From NCBI GenBank assembly GCA_003402285.1, contig QFXG01000028.1:109422-173421 (forward strand): DNA of 64,000 nt, written 5' to 3'. The position numbers and the translations under genes were made by a program. Under the pieces are notes generated by a model that had not been told where the DNA came from, did not search any database, and saw only the letters and a program-made list of their open reading frames with translations. Numbering within the stretch: the first letter of the stretch is position 1; each line of letters begins with the position of its first letter. Positions 57,647-64,000 of this stretch are shown piece after piece. Source of the DNA: Candidatus Nitrotoga sp. SPKER. GTDB taxonomy: Bacteria; Pseudomonadota; Gammaproteobacteria; Burkholderiales; Gallionellaceae.

Positions 57647-57852
57647 GCGACAACGACGTTTTGAACCCCGACAAACTCGGACTCTAGAACGGGATTGCCA
57701 TCTTCCACAATCATTTCAATAACCTCTTGCAGGTTGCGATTGACTTCATCCAACGTCTCCCCTTGGGAATGGGCACCAGGAAAGCCAGGAACAAAGCCAA
57801 CAAACAAGCCGGTTTGCGTGCATCGCTCAATTATCGCTGAATAGACTTTCAT
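57643..57852 (-). CDS. hicB: HicB family antitoxin, short form
   Basis: A 69-residue partial-RNase-H-fold protein: YSAIIERCTQTGLFVGFVPGFPGAHSQGETLDEVNRNLQEVIEM. It matches the N-terminal HicB domain that masks HicA. It lacks the C-terminal helix-turn-helix or ribbon-helix-helix of longer HicB proteins, so the pair may not autoregulate by itself. The antitoxin comes first, as in many hicBA loci. GGAAG lies 6 bases before the ATG. Confidence 0.83.
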   Translation of the reverse strand: MKVYSAIIERCTQTGLFVGFVPGFPGAHSQGETLDEVNRNLQEVIEMIVEDGNPVLESEFVGVQNVVVA

Positions 57853-58027
57853 AGCTAACTTCCAAAATCACATGAGAGGTGCGATTATCACTCTATGCTC
57901 TGTGGCAAGCAACTTCCGGTGCCCAATCGGAATAGGAAGAAGCCTCATGACCGATTCGTCTCACACTACCATGCATATGAATCACGTACACGACAGTTCG
58001 ATGAGTAAAACCTACCGTACTGCAAGA

Positions 58028-58352
58028 TCAAGTAGCCCAATATTGCTGAAGCTCGGAAGATTGAGCTGAATGAAATGAAGCCAACATCATAAGCGGTGGA
58101 TGAACATATACGTTACCGGTGTGCCGATGCAGCGAGAGGCACATAAAACCGGGTTTTCGCGGCGATTGAAAAAACAAGTACATTCGTGCCTGCTCGAATG
58201 TTGAGATCGCCTGATCGTATTGATCGTGCTCAATTAACCGGTAACCTCTTTCTATATTCGATTGCTCTACCGAGTAGAACGGGTTACATCCCGCGACTAG
58301 AAATGCGACGCCCATGCAGGCAACGAAAGCAAAGAATCGTACTTGGCAGCAC
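58028..58352 (-). pseudogene. Truncated lipoprotein with one TPR-like helix pair
   Basis: The frame reads VRFFAFVACMGVAFLVAGCN, a lipoprotein signal with lipobox VAGC, then YSVEQSNIERGYRLIEHDQYDQAISTFEQA, the start of a TPR unit. The rest (MYLFFQSPRKPGFMCLSLHRHTG and on) no longer resembles TPR. No good start codon is available: an internal ATG at 58315 leaves a very short signal. The 11-bp repeat at the IS edge begins just upstream, so the insertion probably removed or separated the 5' end. Confidence 0.45.
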
Positions 58353-59666
58353 CTAACGAATGAAAGGGACTTCCCCGTCCCAAGGCTGTGGAGAAGTTTC
58401 CGCAAACAGCAACAAGTGCCATGATGGAATTTCTGACATTTCATCAAAACCATGAAAGGGGAAGTCCATGAGCATTATCACCGTAGGAATCGATCTCGCC
58501 AAGAACGTTTTTGCCGTGCACGGAGTAGATGATATCGGCAAGCCCGCGCTGGTCAAGCCGAAAGTTTCACGCGCGGATTTGCTGCCGCTGATCGCACAAC
58601 TGCCGCCGTGCTTGATTGGCATGGAAGCGTGTTCCGGCGCACACCACTGGGCGCGACAATTTCGCCAGTACGGTCACACCGTCAAGCTGATGGCGCCAAA
58701 GTTCGTCGCGCCCTACCGCATGACCGGCAAGCGCGGCAAGAACGACGCGGCAGACGCCGCCGCGATCTGCGAAGCTGTCACCCGCCCGGCCATGCTTTTC
58801 GTCCCGGTCAAGGAAGAACATCAGCAAATCATCCTGTGCCTGCACCGCACACGACAAGGATTCGTCGAAGAGCGCACCGCCTGCTACAACCGCCTGCGCG
58901 GATTGATCGCAGAGTTCGGTATCGTGCTGCCACAGAAAGTGACCTGTCTGCGCCGCGAAATCGGCGTGCATCTGGAAGACCTGCCGGGTTATGCCAACCT
59001 TGTGCGTCGGCGATCTCTTGGCGCATACATCAGAGCTCGACGCAAAAATCGCCGAATACGACCGCGCCATCGCTCAGGCCGCGCGTGACGATGAACGCAG
59101 CAAACGCCTGATGAAACTCCCCGGCATCGGCCCCGTCACCGCCAGCGCTATGCTGGCCAGTATAGGCGGTGGTCATGACTTCGATAACGGACGCCAGGTG
59201 GCAGCATGGATCGGCCTTGTGCCGGGCCAATACAGTAGCGGCGGCAAGGCGCGGCTCGGGCGCATCACCAAGGCCGGAGATAACTACCTGCGCAGTTTGC
59301 TGGTCATGGGCGCGCGTGCGGTGCTCAACAGCATCGGTAACAAACAGGATAGATTTAGTCGCTGGGCGCGAGCATTGCAGGAGCGGCGCGGCTACTGGCG
59401 CGCGGTGGTCGCCATCGCGGCAAAAAATGCACGGCTGGCGTGGGCGGTGTTGAAGTACGGGGAAGATTTTAAACTGGAGTTGATCAAAGACTGAAAATCA
59501 AAACCGTCTGCCAGAGGGAAGAGTTTTGAAAGGAATATACGCGCCGCCGGGCGGCAACTAAAGAATCACCGATGTACTGCCAGCGTTGATGTGAAGCGAG
59601 TTGGACCCGCGCCGGGAGAGCCTGATCTATTTACAGGGGAAGCAATAGAACCCGACTAACGAATGA
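58353..59666 (+). mobile_element. IS110-family (probably IS1111-type) insertion sequence
   Basis: About 1.3 kb, bounded by an 11-bp direct repeat CTAACGAATGA (58353-58363 and 59656-59666). CTTCCCC (58370-58376) near the left end and GGGGAAG (59636-59642) near the right end could be subterminal inverted repeats, a feature of the IS1111 subgroup. The left non-coding part is about 100 bases and the right part about 160 bases; the right part contains a GCCGC/GCGGC hairpin (59543-59555). The boundaries are inferred by eye. Confidence 0.65.
58468..59494 (+). pseudogene. IS110-family transposase, frameshifted
   Basis: The N-terminal DEDD RuvC-like part reads SIITVGIDLAKNVFAVHGVD through GKRGKNDAADAAAICEA and ends near LPGYAN. 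The C-terminal Tnp_IS110 part (LPGIGPVTASAMLASIGGG, then GLVPGQYSSGGKARLGRITK with the catalytic Ser) continues in another frame. The shift lies between about 58990 and 59005; adjusting one base would restore about 340 residues. GGGGAAG is a strong ribosome-binding site before the ATG. Confidence 0.85.
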
Positions 59667-60057
59667 GGCCCCGGCGCGCGTCTTTCATCAGGGTCCGGGC
59701 AATAGCCCAACATGACCGGTTGTAGTTTAGCAGTCCTTCACCTTCTCGCACGATGCAAGCAGCGCGACACGAAACGGAGCGGAGAATGACAATGAGATAG
59801 AAAATCAGAACCGCTTGCTAAATTGGGGAAGCCCTTGTAGTAATATAGAAAACATTTTCATACGGCAGCAATGCTGCCTATATCGGCAAGCATTATCAAA
59901 CATCACCAACTCCCCAATATTTTTCATTATCTTAGCCATTCATTTGATTAAACCTTTATATAGTACATCCTAAAATTCTGCGGATGGAAGCTCAAGCTGT
60001 TTCTCTGGATTCTCCCAAATTACTCGATCGGTACGTGCCGAAATTCGAAGCTCTCGA
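59667..60057. other. Intergenic region right of the IS, no gene seen
   Basis: Contains a short GGCAGC-AAT-GCTGCC hairpin (59864-59878) without a T-run. A CCCGGCGCG just outside the inferred IS end (59670-59678) can pair with CGCGCCGGG inside it (59608-59616), so the true boundary may be slightly farther right. No coding frame was found. Confidence 0.4.
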
Positions 60058-60921
60058 CTAGCGCAGCAGATAATCCAGCGCAATACCCACGAACACCGCA
60101 GCACCAAACCAGTTGTTGTGCAGGAAAGCCTTGAAGCAAGCTTCGCGCTGACGGTTTCGAATCAACGTGTGGTGGTAGATAGCGATGCCTGCCGCGCACA
60201 ATAAACCGATGTAGTAGACCATGCCTAGCCCGAGCGTACTGCCGACTGCGGCGAGTATGGCCAGCGTAATGCCATAACAGATCATCACCGCAGCGATATC
60301 GTATTTACCAAAGAATAGTGCGGAGGAGTGGATGCCGATGTGTATGTCATCGTCCCGGTCCACCATCGCGTATTCGGTGTCGTAAGCAATCGCCCAAAAT
60401 ACATTGGCGATTAACAGCCACCACGCTATGGCGGGAACGTTGCCGAGTTGTGCTGCGAATGTCATCGGAATACCAAAGCCGAACGCGATGCCGAGGTAGG
60501 CTTGGGGGATGGCAAAGAAACGTTTGGTATAGGGGTAGCTGGCGGCAAAAAACAGCGCGGGGATAGACAATAATAGAGTCAATCCATTGAGCGGCAAAAT
60601 CAGCAGAAAGGCGAGGAGCGACAGCCCAGCCGCCAGCAACACTGCCTCTTTCGGTGCAAGTTTTCCACTGGTGATAGGACGGTCCTGGGTACGCTTTACT
60701 TGCTTATCGAAATCACGGTCAGCATAGTCATTGATAGCGCAGCCTGCAGAACGCATCAACATGGTGCCGAGTACGAAAATAGCGACGATGTTCCATGCCG
60801 GTTGGCCGTTGCCCGCGATCCACAAACCCCACAATGTTGGCCACAGCAACAGCAAGATACCAATGGGGCGGTTGAGCCTCGTTAGCTTGATATAAAGATT
60901 TATTCGCTCGTTGAAATTCAT
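60058..60921 (-). CDS. ubiA: 4-hydroxybenzoate octaprenyltransferase UbiA
   Basis: Membrane prenyltransferase that attaches the polyprenyl chain to 4-hydroxybenzoate in ubiquinone synthesis. The 287-residue protein has about nine hydrophobic segments. Both Asp-rich motifs are present: [19 protein letters not shown] near residue 69 and [13 protein letters not shown] near 190. The start at [12 protein letters not shown] overlaps the ubiC stop by ATGA, giving coupled expression of two successive pathway steps. Confidence 0.95.
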   Translation of the reverse strand: MNFNERINLYIKLTRLNRPIGILLLLWPTLWGLWIAGNGQPAWNIVAIFVLGTMLMRSAGCAINDYADRDFDKQVKRTQDRPITSGKLAPKEAVLLAAGLSLLAFLLILPLNGLTLLLSIPALFFAASYPYTKRFFAIPQAYLGIAFGFGIPMTFAAQLGNVPAIAWWLLIANVFWAIAYDTEYAMVDRDDDIHIGIHSSALFFGKYDIAAVMICYGITLAILAAVGSTLGLGMVYYIGLLCAAGIAIYHHTLIRNRQREACFKAFLHNNWFGAAVFVGIALDYLLR

Positions 60922-61523
60922 TTTTTCAGCGCAAGAATATCCGGTAAAAAAATTTCCGTCACTAACAGAGGAGCGTTGCGCAGGATGAATAACGAACGCC
61001 GTGCCCACAGTTTTGGTGGTGGCGTATCGAGCGCAACGGCAGCGCGTCGATAGAGCGGATGATTGGGTTTAATTGCGTGAAAATGCAGCACCGAGCGACG
61101 CACCAGCGGATGGGCAAACAACAGTGCGCCTAAGGGACGGTTGCCTAAATTTCGTAGTGCGTGCCATGCACCGCACAAATGCTGCGCCGCAACCACACTG
61201 TGCGCAAATACCACGGGTTTACCATCAGCATGCAAGAACACCTCGCGCGTATAAATTTTTTGCCGGGCGGGCAAGCCAAGTAGCGCCACCTCATCATAAA
61301 CGGCAGTTGCCAGATGGTTATGCACATTACATACGCTGAAATTTTCGCAACGTTGCTGAATACGCAATGTAAGTGAGCCATCGGTACGCAGCCAGGGCGC
61401 ATAGCCCGCTTCGATATCAGGCAGGAAAGTGCGCCAGGATTCTACTCCGCAAATCGGCTTCCGCCCCGCTTCGCTCTGCTCATCAGGTAAAGTACGCGAG
61501 CGTGTCAAATAAGTATCAGACAT
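60918..61523 (-). CDS. ubiC: Chorismate pyruvate-lyase UbiC
   Basis: Converts chorismate to 4-hydroxybenzoate and pyruvate, the first committed step of ubiquinone synthesis. The 201-residue protein shows [44 protein letters not shown] and [20 protein letters not shown], with the Arg and Glu residues (REV, LTEIFLPD) typical of the active site. The ATG is inside the last codons of recG (8-base overlap). No strong Shine-Dalgarno, so coupling to recG translation is likely. Confidence 0.9.
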   Translation of the reverse strand: MSDTYLTRSRTLPDEQSEAGRKPICGVESWRTFLPDIEAGYAPWLRTDGSLTLRIQQRCENFSVCNVHNHLATAVYDEVALLGLPARQKIYTREVFLHADGKPVVFAHSVVAAQHLCGAWHALRNLGNRPLGALLFAHPLVRRSVLHFHAIKPNHPLYRRAAVALDTPPPKLWARRSLFILRNAPLLVTEIFLPDILALKK

Positions 61524-63570
61524 GAAGATAATCTTGTTTATTCGCCATCCATCGCTGCAAGTGTGTGCGTGCTTCCTGCTGAAAATCGCACAACATTTCG
61601 TCAGCAACAGCTTGCGCGCAATTGAGCAAAGCAGCGTCTTCGGTGACATCAGCAAAACGCAGCATGGGAAGGCCGCTTTGGCGTGCGCCCAACAGCTCGC
61701 CCGGGCCGCGCAGGTTCAAATCCTGCTGAGCGATTTCAAAACCATCCGTATTTTCGTAAATGATTTTCAGGCGCGCGCGCGCTAATTCAGAGAACGGTTG
61801 TTGAAATAGCAAAATACACAAACTCTGCGCAGCACCGCGCCCGACGCGTCCACGCAACTGGTGCAGCTGAGCCAGTCCCATGCGTTCGGCGTGCTCAATT
61901 ACCATCATGGCAGCATTGGGTACATCCACGCCGACCTCGACCACCGTGGTCGCCACCAAGAGATGGGTTTCCCCCGTTTTGAAGGCGGCCATCGCGCATG
62001 CTTTCTCAGCAGCATTCAGTTTGCCATGCACCAGACCTACTCGCAGATCAGGCAGTGCTTGTGCCAGTCTTTGGTGTGTTTCCAGTGCAGTCTGCAATTC
62101 CAGCGTATCCGATTCATCAATCAGCGGGCATATCCAATAAGCTTGCTGCCCTGTAAGGCAGGCTTGGCGAACACGGGCAAGCACCTCTTCGCGCCTGCTG
62201 TCGCTAACAAGTTTAGTGATGACAGGTGTGCGCCCGGGTGGCAATTCGTCGATTACTGACACGTCAAGATCAGCGTAATAACTCATCGCCAAGGTACGCG
62301 GGATGGGGGTAGCACTCATCATCAACTGGTGTGGTTCGTCGCCCTTGCCGCGCAGCGCTAAACGTTGCTGCACGCCGAATTTATGCTGCTCGTCCACGAT
62401 AACCAATCCCAGCTTGGGGAATGTAACTTGATCCTGAAACAGCGCATGCGTACCGATGGCCAACTGTGTTTCGCCTTGTGCGATACGTTCGATAGCGGCT
62501 TGCTTATCTTTTTTCTTCAGGCTGCCAGAAAGCCATACGGGATTGATACCAAGCGGTGTCAGCCAATCCCGTAATTTGTGATAGTGCTGTTCGGCAAGTA
62601 TTTCGGTGGGCGACATTAATGCCACCTGATAGCCATTTTCTATCGCCTGCAAGGCAGCCATTAGCGCGACAATGGTTTTACCACTGCCCACATCGCCTTG
62701 CAGCAGGCGCTGCATCGGGTACGTTTGTTCAAGATCACGACTGATTTCGCACAAGGTTTTTTGTTGTGCAGTGGTGAGACTAAAGGTTAAGGTCTGCAAC
62801 AGTCGCTCCGTGTAATGACCGAGTGCGCGCAGGCACGGTGCATTGCGACTGCGCCGCTTGCGATAATGTATGCGCATGGAAAGTTGCTGCGCCAACAATT
62901 CATCGAACTTGATACGCAACCAGGCGTGATGGGTGCGTTTAAGCAGCGCATCTTCATCAATGTCGGACGGGGGATTGTGCAACAGCCTTACGCTATCGGC
63001 GAAACTGGAAAGCTTCAAACGTGCGAGCAAATCTGCTGGCAGCGTATCCGGCAGTTCAAGCTCGTTCAAGGCAGCCTGAATATGCTTGCTCAGCGTAGCT
63101 TGTGGCAGGCCTGCGGTAGTGGGGTACACAGGTGTCAGTGCTTGTTTTAGCGGTGTACGTTCACTCGCGACGCGACATTTTGGATGCACCATCTCCATGC
63201 CGAAATAGCTCATGCGCACTTCACCCAAGGCACGGATTTTCTTTCCTACTTCGAGCTGCTTTTGCTGACTTGGGTAGAAATTCAAAAACCTTAGATACAG
63301 CACACCACTATTGTCCTGCAACTGACAAATCAGGCTGCGACGTGGGCGAAACATAATTTCATTGTGGATGATCTCACCTTCCACTTGTGTACTTACACCA
63401 TGTACAAGCTCGGCAATTTGCGTCACCCGGGTTTCATCCTCGTAACGTAGTGGTAAATGCAGCACCAGGTCGAAGCGGTTATGAATACCCAGTTTTGCGA
63501 GCTTGGTTAAGGTAGCTTCAGAAATACTGGAGGGAAACATGCTTGAAATACTAAAACACAGGGGCTGCAC
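61516..63570 (-). CDS. recG: ATP-dependent DNA helicase RecG
   Basis: Branch-migration helicase for stalled forks and Holliday junctions, up to 684 residues. It has the wedge OB domain (VEGEIIHNEIMFRPRRSLICQLQDNSG), Walker A LLQGDVGSGKT near residue 290, DEQH box VIVDEQHKFGVQQR, motif III SATPIPRTLA and the QLRGRVGRG motif of the second RecA lobe. Two starts are possible: a GTG (VQPLCFSIS) and an ATG ten codons later (MFPSSISEATL); the latter fits the family better. First gene of a recG-ubiC-ubiA run. Confidence 0.95.
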   Translation of the reverse strand: MQPLCFSISSMFPSSISEATLTKLAKLGIHNRFDLVLHLPLRYEDETRVTQIAELVHGVSTQVEGEIIHNEIMFRPRRSLICQLQDNSGVLYLRFLNFYPSQQKQLEVGKKIRALGEVRMSYFGMEMVHPKCRVASERTPLKQALTPVYPTTAGLPQATLSKHIQAALNELELPDTLPADLLARLKLSSFADSVRLLHNPPSDIDEDALLKRTHHAWLRIKFDELLAQQLSMRIHYRKRRSRNAPCLRALGHYTERLLQTLTFSLTTAQQKTLCEISRDLEQTYPMQRLLQGDVGSGKTIVALMAALQAIENGYQVALMSPTEILAEQHYHKLRDWLTPLGINPVWLSGSLKKKDKQAAIERIAQGETQLAIGTHALFQDQVTFPKLGLVIVDEQHKFGVQQRLALRGKGDEPHQLMMSATPIPRTLAMSYYADLDVSVIDELPPGRTPVITKLVSDSRREEVLARVRQACLTGQQAYWICPLIDESDTLELQTALETHQRLAQALPDLRVGLVHGKLNAAEKACAMAAFKTGETHLLVATTVVEVGVDVPNAAMMVIEHAERMGLAQLHQLRGRVGRGAAQSLCILLFQQPFSELARARLKIIYENTDGFEIAQQDLNLRGPGELLGARQSGLPMLRFADVTEDAALLNCAQAVADEMLCDFQQEARTHLQRWMANKQDYLHV

Positions 63571-63582
63571 AGAAGGAGCAGT

Positions 63583-63969
63583 CTAGTCCTGTAAGCACAA
63601 TATGCCATCCATCTCCACCAGCGCGCCTCGCGGCAAGGCCGCCACCCCTACCACCGCACGCGCAGGGTACGGCTGATGAAAGTACGACGTCATGATTTCG
63701 TTCACTTTGGCGAAGTTTCCCATGTCAGTCAGAAAAATATTGAGCTTCACCACATCATTCAAGCTGCTGTCAGCAGCACTGGCCACCGCGCGCAGGTTCT
63801 GAAATACGCGATGAATCTGCGCCTCGATTCCTTCTGCCATTTGCATGGTGTTAGGATCCAGTCCGATCTGACCGGAAAGATACACGGTGTTATCTACGCG
63901 AACAGCCTGCGAATAAATGCCAATAGCGGCTGGTGCGTCCAGGGTTTGAATCACTTTTTTATTAGACAT
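63583..63969 (-). CDS. ridA: RidA family reactive intermediate/imine deaminase
   Basis: A trimeric YjgF/RidA protein that hydrolyses reactive enamine/imine intermediates from PLP enzymes. The 128-residue protein has [22 protein letters not shown], the substrate-binding Arg in [24 protein letters not shown] and the terminal Glu region. The start was placed at the ATG with GGAG 6 bases upstream; the open frame begins nine codons earlier. It lies 12 bases upstream of recG on the same strand and is probably co-transcribed. Confidence 0.94.
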   Translation of the reverse strand: MSNKKVIQTLDAPAAIGIYSQAVRVDNTVYLSGQIGLDPNTMQMAEGIEAQIHRVFQNLRAVASAADSSLNDVVKLNIFLTDMGNFAKVNEIMTSYFHQPYPARAVVGVAALPRGALVEMDGILCLQD

Positions 63970-64000
63970 TACTGGCTCCTGTATGTTGTAGCTCATTTGT

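Overview
The window reads as chromosomal DNA of a Betaproteobacterium, most likely of the order Nitrosomonadales (Gallionellaceae- or Nitrosomonadaceae-like). This placement is an inference from the set of proteins: a RegB/RegA redox pair, a PEP-CTERM protein with VanZ and O-antigen-ligase-like neighbours, ubiC-ubiA beside recG, two-domain CysG, a DUF4124 protein and an unusual GT51 penicillin-binding protein. No 16S rRNA or marker-gene comparison was possible.

Layout. 0-5.5 kb: rep helicase, rlmB-rnr and a tRNA-Leu(CAG) with its own terminator. 6-12.2 kb: cysG, then a minus-strand run of amt, an AAA ATPase with a TOPRIM-like partner (defence-like pair), alkB and an AlkA-type glycosylase. 12.3-15.1 kb: NUDIX hydrolase and a DUF255 thioredoxin-fold protein. 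15.5-22.7 kb: an envelope block with a GT51/transpeptidase, an O-antigen-ligase-like protein, a PEP-CTERM protein and a double VanZ protein. 22.8-28.8 kb: an accessory, decaying stretch with a DUF4124 protein, a tex remnant, TerC, a psiE remnant, a frameshifted VOC gene, an NTF2-like gene, a RAYT transposase with REP hairpins, a second decayed RAYT/REP unit, a DUF4238 protein and a perfect 17-bp-arm palindrome. 28.8-40.8 kb: tex, gloA, an ABM-fold protein, a secreted serine protease, a small membrane protein, radA, a Sel1-repeat protein, trhO and regB/regA. 40.8-48.9 kb: an IS30 wreck, dinB, a NYN protein, queF, smc and a D,D-endopeptidase. 49-56.4 kb: an MFS transporter, then grpE-dnaK-dnaJ with sigma-32-type promoters, and uup. 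56.5-64 kb: a peroxiredoxin, hicBA, a truncated lipoprotein, a frameshifted IS110-family element, then recG-ubiC-ubiA and ridA.

Themes. DNA and RNA maintenance is strongly represented (rep, recG, radA, dinB, alkB, AlkA-type glycosylase, smc, rnr, rlmB, trhO, queF). The heat-shock chaperones are a compact unit with recognisable sigma-32 signals and no hrcA in the window. Ubiquinone synthesis (ubiC/ubiA) and the RegB quinone/redox sensor are both present, though far apart. The most unusual stretches are the AAA/TOPRIM pair, the RAYT gene whose 5' end runs through a REP hairpin, the IS110-type element bounded by an 11-bp direct repeat with a structured right end, and the envelope block around the PEP-CTERM protein. 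No CRISPR array, rRNA, prophage or convincing riboswitch was seen.
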